Assembly: GCA_964017235.1 (NCBI GenBank)
Contig: OZ024928.1
Span: 150,808,881-150,872,880 of the forward strand
DNA: 64,000 nt
Source: Sabellastarte sp. h YS-2021
Taxonomy: Eukaryota > Annelida > Polychaeta > Sabellida > Sabellidae
Direction: 5' to 3'
Below, one piece after another: positions 18,013 to 31,216 of this stretch; position 1 is the stretch's first letter, and each line of letters starts with the position of its first letter. A program made the position numbers and the translations under genes. A model generated the notes under the pieces. That model saw only the letters and a list, made by a program, of their open reading frames with translations, was not told the origin of the DNA and did not search any database.

Positions 18013-21000
18013 TTATATCCCCAGACGAAAGTCGGGGATATATTGGATTCAGGTCCGTCGCGCCGCCGCCGCCGCCGCCGCCGTAGAAATTTCCTTGTGG
18101 ACGCGATAACTCAAAAACAAATTAATATTTTTTTTCAAACTTGGTACACATGTTAAGGGTGCCCAAAGGAAGATCCCTATTTTAAGGTGACCTTAAACTC
18201 CCAGTAAAAAAGAACTTATGGCCACCTTAAGGTCAGAAATTGCACTTTTGGCCACTTAGAGCCCTGTAGGTCACAAACTATGATGCTCAGCTGGCTGAAA
18301 TTTTACCTGACAACACATTAATATGTTCTTAGTACATGTGCCGAAAATCATGACTTTAAGTTGAGGAGAAAATTGTGTTTGAAGCCCATAAATACCCCCA
18401 CTTAGGGATTTTTTGCTATACTTTACACATATTTTGCCCTATAATTTGGAAGTGATAATTCTGATGAGTCTCAAACTGCGCTAGGTATAACTTTGATATG
18501 TAATCCTTGTCTGTAGAAAATTTTAGGGCTGTAGGTTTACCCAAAGGGGTCGACTTAAGGTCTCAAAAGTGCCCACAGAGACCCAATTTATGCACTTTTT
18601 GCCACTTTCAAGCACTGTAGCTTTCAAACTATGTCTCTCATCTAAGTTAAATATCATCTGGGAATATATCTATGTGTTTTCTTATATGTGCCCCAACATT
18701 TAGGCCTTTAATAGACAGTTAACCTGTGTATCAGGACCATAAACACCCACCCGAGTGACCCTTATAAGACATTTTTCACATCTTTTTCCCTGTAACTTGG
18801 AAATGGTAAGTCTGAGAAGTTTCAAACTGTATTAGATATATATTCTGTGTGTAATCTTAGTATGTAACAGATTTTAAGTCTGAAGCTTTAATTTTGAAGG
18901 TCAAATTGAGGTCTCTAAAAGGCTCCCAAAGACCCAATATTTGGACTTTTTGCTACTTTTAAGCCCTGTGACTGTCAAACTATGTGACTGATAGAGCTCA
19001 AATCCTATCTGAGAAGATATTAGTATGTTATTTTTATATGTGCCAAAAATTAAGGCTTTAAGAAGACATTTAACCTGTGTATGAGGACCATAAATCCCCA
19101 CCCGAGTGACCATTTTTAGACATTTTTCACATATTTTTCCCTGTAACTTGGAAATGGTAAGTCTAAGAAGTTTCAAACTGTATTAGATGCATATTCTATG
19201 TGTAATCTTAGTATGTGACAGATTTTAAGTCTGAAGCTTTAATTTGAAGGCCACATTTAGGTCTCTAGAAGGCCCCATAAAGACCCAGTATTTGGACTTT
19301 TTGCCAATTTTAAGGCCTGTGACTGTTAAACTATGTGACTGATAGAGCTGAAATCTCATCTGGGAATACATTATTATGTTTTTTTTTACATGTGCCAAAA
19401 ATCAAGGCTTGAAGTAGACATTTAACCTGTGTATGAGGACCTTAAACACCCACCTAAGTGACCCTTTTAAGACATTTTTCACATATTTTGCTCTGTAACT
19501 TGGAAATGGTAAGTCTGAGAAGTTTCAAACTTTATTAGATACATATTCTATGTGTAATCTTAGTATGTAACAAATTTTAAGTCTGAAGCTTTAATTTGAA
19601 AGCCACATCGAGATCTCTAAAAGGCCCACAATGACCCAATATTTGGACTTTTTACCACCTTTAAGCCCTGTAACTGTTAAACTATGTGATTGATGGAGCT
19701 GAAATCCCATCTGGGAATGCATTATTATGTCCTTTTTACATATGCCGAAAATCAAGGTTTTTAGTAGACATTTAACCTGTGTATGAGGGCCATAGACACT
19801 CGCCCAAGTGCCTTTTTTGACATTTTTTCCGTATTTTGCCCTGTTATTTGGAAATGCTTAGTGTGACAAGTCTTAAACTGTATTATATATAATTTTTGTT
19901 TGTTATGTATGTCCCCCAAAAAGTTTCAGATCTGTAGTTTAATTGCTAAGGTCTCTTTAACAATTGTAAAATGCCCACAGAAACCCAATTTATGGATATT
20001 ATGCCACTTTAAAGCCCAGTAACTGTCAAACTATGTGGGTTATAGAGCTGAAATCTTTGAATTTTTAAAAGGAAATGCCTGTCTATTTAAATTTTGAATA
20101 TTAATAATGTTATGGCTATCTTAGTCTTTTAAGAACTTATTTTTGTGTGTTATACCTCTGCTTGCTGAGTTTTTCACTTTTTAAAATGAAACTGGTTAAA
20201 CATATTCAAGTAGACAAAATGGACACTTTAAGTGAGCTTTAAGTCCCAATATTAATGAAATTATATCCTTATGTAGTAAAACTAGGGGATTTTTAACCCT
20301 CAACTAGCCCAGTTTTATTCAACTTGCCTCAGTTAATTTTGGCACAGCTCCTACAGTTATGAACTCATTTCAGTTGATAATCACATACTTAAAATTCTCA
20401 ATTCTTTTTGTATTTGAGTACCCCTTTTATATAGATTGTTTGTTTACCATTTATGCTCAACCCACATCCCCCACCCGGATTCCCCCCACCCACCTCTGGG
20501 ACCTCCAGCTATATTGAGTGACACTAAATAAACAAAGGTATTTAGTGATATCAGATGAGAAACAAAGAACTCAATGGGGTTGCAGATCTTGTGTAATAGT
20601 GAGAGAGGTGTGGAGAAGGGGAGAGGGGTGGGGGTGGGAGGTGGTGGGCTTCATTACATATAACACAAAGGGGAGTCAGAACTGAGATTGTGTCACATAT
20701 TTAGGTTGCATATATATGGACCACATATATAGGTATAGAGGAAATGAATAACTGAAAACAATTTGCAAATTCTAAAAATAATATAATAAAATAATAATAT
20801 AAATAATTTTTTTTAAAATAATATTTTATTTCTGAACAAATATAGAAACAGATATGCGCTTTTGGGATTATGAATTTTAGAATGGACATTGAATCATCAA
20901 TCATTTAAATACTTTGAAGGAAGATTGAAAAATATGATGAGTTGAGTTAAAAATAATATTTTATTTGTCAACAAATATAGAAACAGATATGCTCTTTTGG

Positions 21001-21280
21001 GATTATTATTTTAGAATGGACATTCAATCATCAATCATTTAAATACTTTGAAAATAGGTTTAGAGTTATCATTGCAGGAAGATTGAAAATATAATTTGAG
21101 GTATGTATTCGGCGTCTGGGGATACACCATCTTCCTTGGGGAGATATAAACAGAGTAGATTGATGTGCTGAAGTTCATATAATAATGGGTAATTATGTTT
21201 TAAAAAATTCCCGATCAAAACCTGTGGCGTGAGTGATGACCTGTCTGGGGATATGTTGGCGCCGAGTTGGCCCAATCTAG
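18013..21280 (+). mobile_element. Helitron-like family 1, copy C (complete, nested)
   Basis: It has the same ends and interior as copy B (3,268 bp), with (CCG)7 near the 5' end and without the LINE-derived segment. It lies inside the family-2 element, between 'ctcccTTA' and 'TTATTAGAAGG', with no target duplication. Confidence 0.78.
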
Positions 21281-21599
21281 TTATTAGAAGGATTCAAACC
21301 ATATTTGGCACTTATATACCTTAGGCGTGGGAAAATTTTTCTGCATGCTTAAATTTGACCTTTGACCTTTATGAAGGTCACATGATCAAAAACAATTTTT
21401 TTAAGTACACCCCCCGTCATCACAGTTCAGGAAAAACTACTTGCTACACAGCCTTATGCTTTGACACACCTGTTCATACTATCGAAAACGCGAGCTGATT
21501 AGATTTTGGGAGCAATCCCTTGAAAAATGTCTCATTTATGGGTGATTTCCTCACACCTTCCAGTCTGAGAGCCTTAAATTTAGGTCAACCCCCCTATTA

Positions 21600-22190
21600 T
21601 CTTCTTAAGTATTGCATTTAGAGCCATAAAATGTATTGGGAGGTAATAGGAAACCATATGTGGAGAGTCTAAATAGCCGGTCAGTTTTACCCCACGGCCC
21701 CCCCTTATGGGCCAAACTGGGGTCATAAATAGCTGCTTTGGAGTTTTTGCCTTATATCTCCTTTATTGTTGCTTTTATAGCTTCAGAATGTATTAAGAGG
21801 TATTGGGAAAGCATATGTGGAGAGTCTTAATAGCCGGTCAGTTTTACCCCCCGACCCCCCTTATGGGTCAAACTGGGGTCATAAAATAGCTGATTTTGAG
21901 TTTTTGCCTTATATCTCCTTTATTGTTGCTTTTATAGCTTCAGAATGTATTAAGAGGTATTGGGAAAGCATATGTGGAGAGTCTAAATAGCCAGTCAGTT
22001 TTACCCCCCAACCCCCCCTTATAGGCTAAACTGGGGTCATAAATAGCTGCTTTGGAGTTTTTGCCTTATATCCCCTTTATCGTTGCTTTTATAGCTTCAG
22101 AATGTATTAAGAGGTATTGGGAAAGCATATGTGGAGAATCTAAATAGCTGGTCACTTTTATCCCCTGATCCCTCCACCCCCCCACCATTT
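21600..22190 (+). repeat. ~180-bp tandem array inside the family-2 element
   Basis: About three and a half units share 'gaatgtattaagaggtattg', 'gcatatgtggagagtctaaa' and 'ggtcagttttacccccc'. Internal minisatellites like this are common in Helentron-derived elements. Confidence 0.75.
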
Positions 22191-22697
22191 ACACAAAATT
22201 TACTAAAGTTACATCCAATGTACAACACTTTCTCCAGCTTGTCTATGTCTACAACGCTTGTTTATGTTAATTAAAGAAGACCTTTGTAGGATTTTCCCTG
22301 TCATGATATCACTAAGGGGGTTGGTTTATGTAAGAGTATGGTACAGCTTTGTGCATTCTTAGCTTTACAGCATGGTTATTAAAACCTCAAGGCATTTTAA
22401 ACTCTCAGGGATGCTTCGCTTTTGTTAGCAAAAGCATTCATCTAGTTGTCATTGCTGTAACAATGAAAATAATGTATGAGTAATTCTCTATTTCGAGACT
22501 AGTGTTCCATGTGTGATGATATTGCACTTCTTTATATTTAGCAAATGGTGTTTGCTTTGAAACTTGTGGGTTTTGGTAATGTTGTTGATTCCTCTACAGC
22601 TTAAGTACTTGCATATGTTGACTGCTTTGCATGTCTCAGTTAAATGATTTTTATTTGCTGTTGCTTTTCACAAGTATTTATTGCAATTTGATTCCAG

Positions 22698-22757
22698 AAC
22701 AAAACCTCTCATTGTTAGTTCAGGAAGGTATAGAGTTTCCGACATACAAGAGCAAAG
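22698..22757 (+). CDS. AFTPH: aftiphilin-like protein, internal exon
   Basis: This 60-bp exon lies between acceptor GATTCCAG and donor GTATCT. Using the base carried from the 4207-4278 exon it encodes EQNLSLLVQEGIEFPTYKSK and one further base, so phase 1 is kept on both sides. The sequence is polar and has no motif I can name; the assignment to this gene rests on phase continuity and order. It sits 252 bp after the end of the family-2 Helitron-like element, the last of the insertions that enlarged the preceding intron. Confidence 0.6.
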
Positions 22758-24309
22758 GTATCTGATATAAAGTCTTTATATCATGGGACACAATGTCTGG
22801 GCCCATGTTCAGTGTGTGATACTTACTATTGTGACTTGCCTAAGTTATTTGGCAATACTTTTTACATTTCATAAAGCTTTATTGGCCAATTTATTCAGCT
22901 AATGAAAAAGAAACAAATGTTGGTCATCACAGATAATTTTTAAATCAGAATGCTTTGTAGCCGATAAGTGTCAAACACTGACAAGATTTATATTGTTTGA
23001 AGATATTTATATTTGTGTTAGCTTGGATTATGAAGATATATTTGTCCCAGTAGAATATATTATTTTGGGGTTTTACTGTTATAATTTTAGACCTGTGATG
23101 TGTTCACTAGTGTTTTGTGGTAGAATTTGTGACCAGTAGGCCTGTTGTCTGGAGCTAATCACAAAACAGCAAATAACAGCAAGGAACTATAGAGTACTCT
23201 CTCAGAGAGTGTTGATTCCTTTACTCCATAGTGGCTGGCTGTCTCATAACAGTTGCTCACATCCTAAGAATATTTAAACATGCATATAAGATCCTGAATT
23301 TTTTTATTTGAAAAATGAAAACACAAATCTATATCATAAGAAAATGAAGATGTATTCTGATTCCACCAAAAAAAAAAAAAAAAAAAAAAAAAATGAAAAA
23401 AATAAATAAAGAGTGTGATTTGATTTCATGAAAATTGAAAAACAAATTTCAAATACATGTAGTTAAAATCCAACAACAGTTTATAAATTTGGTCAAATAG
23501 GGGAACATGTCCCTGATATTTTTAACAGAATGAGTTTTACAGTACTTCTGTGTCGTCATTTTGTGTTGTAACATAATAGATTAACAAATGTTTTTTGTCT
23601 GGAAGCACATTTGTTAGATGGACATGTATGCAGTATTTGTCGCCTTTCTTTGCTGTGAATTACTGTATTTTTAGTTTTAGAGAAAACAATATTTCCTTTT
23701 GAGGGTTACAGTAAACCAATGTTGAGATAAACAAAATTTATACATTCTTAAATATACTTTGCTGAGACAGCTCACCTGTAGTTTCAGCTTAGTAAAAATA
23801 AAAACTCCATGCACTTTAATTGAGTTGGTTTATATTACACTTGTTCTTACTCGTAATTACAAATTAAAAAATATGTCTAAAAGTAGTAATTTAACATCCA
23901 TATGTACTATGAGTGTATGAAGTGCTAAGAAAATACATCAGTCTCATCACTTGGTTATGTGTCTTTGGAGAAATATGTAAGAATTCATACAAGCACAGTT
24001 TTATAGTGTGTTAAACATGTGAAATGGAAAATCAGTGATATAGTTTAACATTTTATTCTGTCCACTCAGTGTACTGGTTTCCTTCACCCACCATGTATGC
24101 TATGTGTATGACATGTATCACTTAAAGCAAAAGATTGAATATGAGATTAACCCTGCAAGACATTTGAAGTATTTTATCAGCTTTGTGTCACAGAAGATAT
24201 TCAAACTCATTGTTTCTATGTCTGGGGACAGTTAAGTACTACATCTGAATTCTATGAATGGTACTCAGGTTTCTTGTATATCTGACTCTTCGTCTTTCTG
24301 TGTTTTCAG
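22758..24309 (+). other. host intron without recognised elements
   Basis: This 1,552-bp AT-rich intron (GTATCT...TTTTCAG) contains a poly-A run near 23368-23391. No transposon ends or coding signal were seen. Confidence 0.6.
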
Positions 24310-24749
24310 CACAGCAGAATGAGCAGGCCATCTTGCAGTCACTGGAGCCTTTGAACAGACCGCAGAGGCGAAAGAAGATGGTACAGCCATTGGAGCACAT
24401 CCTGGCCAACATGAAGTTCATCCCAACTGTCTCCTCCAACACCCTGAAGACACCACAAGAAGAGAAGAAGTTAAGTAGCAGTGCCAGTGAGATTGTGGAC
24501 AAGCTGAGAGATTTCAGCTTCATGAAAGCACGGGTCCTCATGTTCCCCATCTCAGGGGACAGTGGACAGGAGCCTCATGTCCAAGGGTCAGTGGAGAGTA
24601 GTGACCAGGAAGAAAGGACAAGGGAGACTGAGACAGAGGGGGTGTCCGTGGAAACTGGTCAAAAGGAACAGACCTCAGTGGACACAAGTTATGACTGGCT
24701 GGCTGAGGCTGAATGCAATGAGGAGGGACAGGTCAAAGAGATGTTTTAA
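24310..24749 (+). CDS. AFTPH: aftiphilin-like protein, terminal exon
   Basis: The last exon follows acceptor CTGTTTTCAG and ends at TAA 24747-24749; with the carried base it encodes 146 residues. It begins AQQNEQAILQSLEPLNRPQR. Its best marker is LRDFSFMKARVLMFP, which matches the kind of 'LPDL-F-KVLMFP' block I recall near the C-terminus of vertebrate aftiphilin. The remaining ~60 residues are Glu/Thr/Ser-rich and end YDWLAEAECNEEGQVKEMF, with no family motif recognised. The gene product would act in the cytosol with clathrin adaptors. A protein search would settle aftiphilin against related synergins. Confidence 0.7.
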
Positions 24750-26837
24750 GTTAGACAAGGGAGCATTGTCTTTGCTTATAATGTCGGGGAGAGGGAAAGC
24801 TATAGTAACTGAGTTCACAGAGAGGTTAAGATAGGACAAGGGGACATTGTCAAGAGAGAGGGGAACAGGGAAGGTAGAGAAAACCAGGGATTAATGTGAA
24901 AAAGTAGAAGTATGACATCCTGTGGATTCAACAAGTGACTTGACTTTCTGAACAGGACATAATTGAAGATGGAGAAGGCTGGGAAAGGTACAGGACACTG
25001 CATTCAGAGGCTATTAGTCAGCAAGCACATATGTCAGGGACACAGTGCATATAGGATTGATGGGACAAGAAAAAGATAGGGCAAAAATGAACAAAATATT
25101 TTATATTCGGGAATAGTTTCATGGAAAGTGGTAATAGAACTAGCTATGATGCTATTACTTACTATAATAACCTCCAATTAAGTGTGGTATAATTACAGCA
25201 ATGAGAAGGTTTGATTCGGTTTAATTGCTTTTATATCTAACCATTTCTTGCATATTTTTCCTTTTTCACTTCAAGACATTATTAAAAGTACAAATATAAA
25301 ACTTCAGAGACAGTGTTGCAATAGAAATGTGAAAATGATAAAATGTTAATAAAGGAAAATAATATTAATTGACTTTTCACAAATGCATTGTTAGTAATAA
25401 CACTTAAATGGAATATATTAATTGACACATTGGCATATTTTGTGCTGTTTGCCCAGTATGAATTCATTTTGAAAATACCTTCTTGTGTGACACGTTAGTT
25501 ATGCTTTATTATATTTTGCGTATTGTGTAGTTGGATATTTTCACTTCTAAAAGTGAGATTGACGCATTAATATGCATTCCAGATTTTAGATGGAAGTGCA
25601 CAACTCCCTCTGTGAAAACTACAGACCAATATAGCTCAGCTATTTGTACAGCATTGTTTTGAATAAGTTTATAATGTTCCAACAAAGAATATTCATTTGG
25701 AAAACAAAGGTGTAGTAACTTACATTCCAGTTTTTGTCTGTGGATAATTTTAATCAGAAATGTCAAATTTATATCTGGAACAAATGTTCAATTTATATCT
25801 CGAACAAAGAACCAGTGGTGAGAAGCTTCTTTTTTTAGTTTTAGCTTTAATGTATAAAATTGTGTGAATATATCAGGATGTTTGTAATGAGCACATGTAT
25901 TACAAACCATTCTGTCTGTTTTGTTATGTTTGGAAAAATGTTTATGTTAATGTAGTTATGTTTGAACACATTCCAACCACATCTGGCAATTAGTGTGTAT
26001 TTTTCTGATGTACCAGCAGTGTTTTAAATTCCCTGATTCCTTTGTTCTATATAACTGCATTGCTATCCAATCAGTGATTGTTTAAATTAGATTTTGGGCA
26101 GTTGAATTCTGATTTTGTTTATTCTCTATATGTGTGAACTGGTGACTTGTTGAGACAAAAACTGAGCTCTTATTCTGTGGAAGACGTACTACCTGGCTAA
26201 TACTTTCTATAGGCATTAATGACTAACACCAGACATCCAGACTTCACAGATACAGGTAGTTTATATGTTGAAAATCCCAGGATATTTGTAAAGTCATAGA
26301 AAATCCCCAAATGGGACATAGAAAATCCCCAAGTCATAATACCTGAAATTAAGATTAGAAAATATAATAATAATATTAATAATGATGTACAACACACTTG
26401 ATTGATAGAATTACTTTCTAAGTAGGTTTAAAAGTACCTTTAATCTTACCTACCCTTACTGGCTTTAAAGGTGTTTTAATGGGTGTCTCTGTGGTATTGG
26501 ACTTGGCAACAGATATGGAATGATGAATGATGGCAGTCAAAAGGATTTATCAGTCTATGATGATGTGGGAATAAAACCAATAATTGCATATTTATTCAAA
26601 ACAGACCATGATTAAACACTCTTTCTTTAACGTCCTTACTTAGATATGAAATATCTTTTTGAGTGTAAAATAAAACATTGTGTTGTGATGGGAAAAAGAA
26701 TAAAAAGTCTTCATACCAACAACAACAAAAATAACATGCCAGGCTTTTTTTCCCATATTTTTCAAATAGACCAGGCTTTTTCTCCACCCAGGCTTTATTT
26801 CCACCGCCATTTTTTCCACACGGATTTTTTCCCCACG
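24750..26837. other. 3' flank / likely 3' UTR of the host gene
   Basis: No further ORF was seen. A strong polyadenylation site could not be chosen among several AATAAA-like strings (for example near 26571). A string at about 26485-26525 (GTGGTATTGGACTTGGCAAC) matches the 3' UTR of the LINE at 27608-30263 and marks another truncated LINE tail. Confidence 0.45.
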
Positions 26838-27080
26838 CACCGAGCATTTATGTAAGTACCAGTGTTTCTGTTTATGCATTGATACAAGTACCAATATTTC
26901 CATGTGAACATAGATACAAGTACTAGTGTTTCTGTGTGATCATTGATACCAGTACAAGTATTTCCGTGTGAACATAGATACAAGTACTAGTGTTTCTGTG
27001 TGTGCATTGATACAAGTATTCGTGTTTCTGCGTGATCATTCATACATATACTAGTATTTGTTTGAGAACATTGATTCAAG
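26838..27080 (+). repeat. ~33-bp minisatellite
   Basis: About seven diverged units read 'gatacaagtactagtgtttc' and continue 'tgtgtgatcatt'. Short ORFs across it on the minus strand are repeat artefacts. Confidence 0.8.
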
Positions 27081-27104
27081 TACCCATAATTTTTTTTGAG
27101 ACCA

Positions 27105-27330
27105 ACGCGGACATCAGTAGCCTAGTGGCAAGCAAATTTGGCATCTAATTACAGACTGTTATGAATATGTGGGTTCAACTTCCACAAGTTGCAATGCAAG
27201 GGTCTCTCCAATATGACCCTTGGTAAAAGATTGTAAAACCCCAATTTTGACCTCTGAAGGTATTGGTATAAATAACAATGTTTCAAATATACCAGTGCCA
27301 TGCTCTGTAACGCCCATGGGCAATGTAACC
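27105..27330 (+). mobile_element. tRNA-derived SINE-like repeat
   Basis: It has an A-box-like TAGCCTAGTGGCAAGC (27118-27133) and a B-box-like GGGTTCAACTTCC (27171-27183), the usual tRNA-promoter spacing, followed by a non-tRNA body. The 3' limit is uncertain. Confidence 0.5.
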
Positions 27331-27607
27331 AAATATTTGCAAAAGTTGGGGATGGGCGTTTACGACAATGAAAACCAGCCGGGCGTTTCCAAAAAAAACC
27401 CCGAATTTAAGGAAATCGCATTTTAGCACACACCGACTGGAAGTAAAATTTGCGGTTGGTAAACAAATCTCGATGCAATAAAAGTTGTCATAACTGCTAA
27501 AATAAGTAGAATTTTTTTGAAGATTGATATAAATTAATCACATTTCACCGATTATTGGGTTTATATGGAGACTGTTTACCTCGAAACGACATATTATCAA
27601 TTAATGA

Positions 27608-30118
27608 GCGACAACATGTTCCTCTGCCTTTCTTGATGATTTCCTGCATTTCTGTGGTTTTCTGTCATCTCTCACTTCCTCCTTCATCAACTGTGGAGAC
27701 TTCAATGTCCATGTGGACACAGATTGTATTGACCAAAGAAAATTTCTCAATTTATTAGATACCTCTAATCTTGCCCAAAATGTTAATAAAACTACCCACT
27801 TGCATGGTCATACACTGGATCTGATAGTTAGCCCAAGCGATTCCTCCTTTGTCAGTAACGTGACAGTTGGAGAAATGGTCTCAGATCATGCACTGGTGAA
27901 ATGTCATTTGGATTTTGCATGCCCTGCAGTACTGAAGGTTGACAGTATTTCTTACCGCAGGTACCATAAAATCAATATGAAGAGCTTTTGTGAGGATCTT
28001 GTAAACACATCCTTTGTCACATCTCCTGCTATAGTGGCTACAGACCTGTATGACCAGTATATTCGTGACCTTGGTGGTGTGTTGGACAGGCATGCACCAT
28101 TGATTTGTCGAAGAGCTAAGAAAACACCAGCTGGATGGCTGTCAGATTCTTACCGTAGGGCCAAATCTATCAGGCATCAATTTGAGCGCATGTGGCGTAG
28201 GGATAGGTCACAGTTGAGCAGAAGTAGATTGCGCAGACAGATTGCCCGGTGCAATGCAATCATAAATAGAGACAAGGCTGAATACTATAGCACCATCATT
28301 AGTGATAACAGCCGTGACCCAAAGAAGTTATGGCATACACTTCGTCAAGTCCTCAATAGTGGTCAAGAGAGTACTCTCCCTCCTCATCAGTCTGAGAAAT
28401 CCTTAGCAAACAAATTTGCTTCCTTCTTTCATAAAAAAATCAAAAGGATTCGTGATATGTTCACAGCCTCTTCGGCAACAGTCATATCACCCATGTGTAC
28501 ACCTCCCAACCTACCTTCTTTCAATGAGGTCTCGGAGGACGAGGTACTAAAAATCATCAAAAATTCCCCTACAAAATCATGTCTTTTAGATCCAGTCCCT
28601 ACTTTTCTTTTGAAAGATTGTGTGGAAATTTTACTCCCGTCAATTACAAAACTTGTCAATCTGTCATTGGCTGAGGGTGTATTTCCTCAAAAATTCAAGA
28701 AGGCAGTTGTCACTCCTCTTATTAAGAAAGCATCACTTCCAAATGAGGATTTGCAAAATTATCGACCGGTATCAGGACTATGTTTCATGTCAAATCTGGT
28801 GGAGCGTGTAGTTGCTAAACAGCTCATGCAACATATCAATAGTAACAATCTTGATAATCCTAGGCAATCTGCATACAAAAGTGGTCACTCCACAGAAACC
28901 GCCCTGCTGCTTATCAAAAATGAGATCCATCTCTCACTATCACGGGGCGAGCCTACTGCATTGGTCTTACTGGATCTGTCAGCTGCGTTCGACACAATTG
29001 ACCACCCGACTCTTCTTAATTGTCTTAAATCATGGTTTGGTGTGTCTGGCACAGCCTTGAAGTGGTTCACGTCCTATCTCAGCCACCGTTTCCAGGCAAT
29101 TAAAATTGGGTCAACCCTCTCTGATTTGCATGAGCTGTTGTTTGGAGTACCACAAGGCTCCGTCCTTGGTCCTCTGCTGTTCTCCTTATACACCACTCCT
29201 TTGAGTAAGGTTATTGGAACGCATCCTGACATCAAATACCACTTTTATGCAGACGACACGCAGTTGTTTATTCATATCTCTCACAAAAATGCAGCCCTGG
29301 CTTTTAACAAACTGAATTCTTGTCTTCTGGATGTTCAAAAATGGATGTCGTCAAGTATGCTCAAACTAAATCCTGACAAAACAGAGTTTATCATGTTTGG
29401 ATCCCATGCACAACTCAAGAAATTAGATCCCTATCTCCCAGTTAAGATATTTGGTAATTTCATGCATCCTGCAGTTGTTGTTAAGAACCTTGGTGTCTGG
29501 TTTGATGCTAATTTTTCCTTTGCTAACCATGTCCGCAATATTTGTAAGACATGCTTCATTCAAATTCGTGATCTCAGGCGGGTTAGAAAGCACTTGACTG
29601 ATGAGGCTGCTATCCTGGCAGCTAATGCCTTGGGGAGCAGTCGCCTTGATTACTGCAACTCTCTCTTCAGGAGTCTGTCCAGTCTCAATATGCGTAAACT
29701 ACAGTGTATTCAAAATACACTTGCCAGGATTGTCACAAACTGTAACAAATACACGCGGGCATCTCCTATTCTCAAACGACTCCATTGGCTCCCAGTTGAA
29801 TCTCGCTGTATCTTCAAAACTGCCACTCTAGTTTATAAGTTTCTTCACAGTGGTCATCCCAGTTACTTTGGTCCTCTTCTGCCCACTCGTTGCGGAAGAT
29901 ATAGTACAAGATACAACCATCCAGATAAAAGGTTCCTGGAGGTTCCTCAATTCTGTCCATCTGTACATAAATCCAAAAATCACTTTGGCCACAGCTTTGC
30001 TTTTGATGCCCCCACAGTCTGGAATCATTTGCCTAATGAGGTACGTTCTGCCCCAACTCTCACCTGTTTCAGGAAAAGGTTAAAATCATATCTCTTCCAC
30101 AAGGCATTCCCACCTTAG
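27608..30118 (+). pseudogene. LINE endonuclease remnant and reverse transcriptase
   Basis: An open frame of 837 codons ends at TAG 30116-30118. Before any ATG it still reads INCGDFNVHVD (about 27686-27715), an APE-type endonuclease motif, so the start is lost by truncation and not chosen. The endonuclease end (HGHTLDLIVSP, VSDHALV) and a full RT follow: NYRPVSGLCFMSNLVERVV, LLDLSAAFDTIDH, GVPQGSVLGPLLFSLY, and the catalytic FYADDTQLF (29243-29269). The C-terminus (SRLDYCNSLF, LHWLPVESR, PTVWNHLPNEVRSA) is the form common to CR1/L2 LINEs of marine invertebrates. The RT frame has no stop or frameshift, so the copy is fairly recent, but without an upstream endonuclease and ORF1 it cannot move alone. 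Confidence 0.88.
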
Positions 30119-30263
30119 CATACACTCTATCCAGCGTCTCCGTGGTACTGGACTTGGCAACGGCTATGGACAGATGATTTCTTAAACTTGATTTTTGGTG
30201 TTGCGCCTTAGAGTCTGCCTTGCAGAGATTAAGCGCTATAAAAGTACAGACTAGAATAGAATA
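27608..30263 (+). mobile_element. CR1/L2-type LINE, 5'-truncated
   Basis: It is a non-LTR retrotransposon that lost most of its 5' half. The frame opens at 27608 and the 3' UTR runs from 30119 to a short TAGAATAGAATAGAAT tail at about 30250. Shorter tails of the same type are at 5165-5296 and about 26485. The 5' break lies inside the endonuclease, as expected from incomplete target-primed reverse transcription. Confidence 0.85.
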
Positions 30264-31216
30264 GAATTGTGGATGGGCGCTTTCAAAAGCATGAACGTTA
30301 CAGAGCGTGACTACGGTATGTTGTGACAGAACATCAAATTTGACAGAATGTGAAATTCTGGTCAACTGAACATCCAATTGTAAGTTGTGTCAAGGTAATT
30401 TGATGGGATTTGAAATTCCAGTTGCAACTTGTAACCGTACATGTAAATAATCCTTGGAATTACATGTGCCTTGCTGATTTTGCATTATATCAATTTACAT
30501 TTCACAAATGAGATTGCAGTTTCAAATGAGGATTCCTTTTAGTTTCATTTCTAAGGTATGTCAATGTTAAAAAATTAGTGTTAAGGTAAAGGGGATTATC
30601 AGAGGAAGCTAGGCACTCTGAAAAAAGGTACAAGTAGAACATTGATTAAATTTTTAAAAAAATATAGTGAATAGTTGGGTAGGTATTTAATCCTATAAAG
30701 GGGGCTTGGTACTTGGACAAATTAGAGAAATTTAAAAGTTAAATTTTGTACAGGAGTGTGATTCATGTCTTGATATATTCATGTAGGGGATCTAATTACA
30801 GCTCCGTGGTTTGTTCTAAAGTTAAAATCAATACATATGTATAATCTGTTGCTCTTATAGAACACAACATTGAATTATTCATCATTGTATAAATGTGTTT
30901 CCTACTTTGAACTAGTCATCAGTTTGTGATGTTTAAGTCACGTCTACAAAGGTTCTGCGTTAGCAGAATTGTGTTCTTGTGAACTATTAGACACGTAGAT
31001 GAATTTTCCATATTTGTAGTCTTATAAGTATGAAGGGTCCAGAGTTTATTATTTGGTGTTTTGTATTATGTTTCAAGAAATGGGATTGAAGAATGTACAG
31101 TCTATTTATATGTTAGTGATACTGGTATTTGTGGATAATTGACAAAAGTCAAAGTTTTGGTTTCAACCTCCCATTCAGCAGCCAGTTTATGATCACTATT
31201 TTGGTTTAAATTGTTA
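30264..31216. other. unannotated AT-rich DNA
   Basis: No gene, transposon end or array was recognised between the LINE and the family-3 element. Confidence 0.5.

Larger units (their letters stand above)
17926..22445 (+). mobile_element. Helitron-like family 2 element, split by copy C
   Basis: It starts TTAAGCGTCCCTGAAGGGCG (5' hairpin) and ends with CAGGGATGCTT (inverse of the start), a perfect hairpin GCTTTTG-ttag-CAAAAGC and the terminal ATCTAG before TT. The end layout matches family 1 with unrelated sequence. Removing copy C (18013-21280) leaves about 1.25 kb. It lies in the host intron and is non-coding. Confidence 0.72.

Noticed and set aside
14460-21280. LTR retrotransposon or solo LTR interpretation of the family-1 copies
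   Set aside because: No TG...CA ends, no 4-6 bp target duplication at two readable empty sites, and hairpin/CTAG ends instead.
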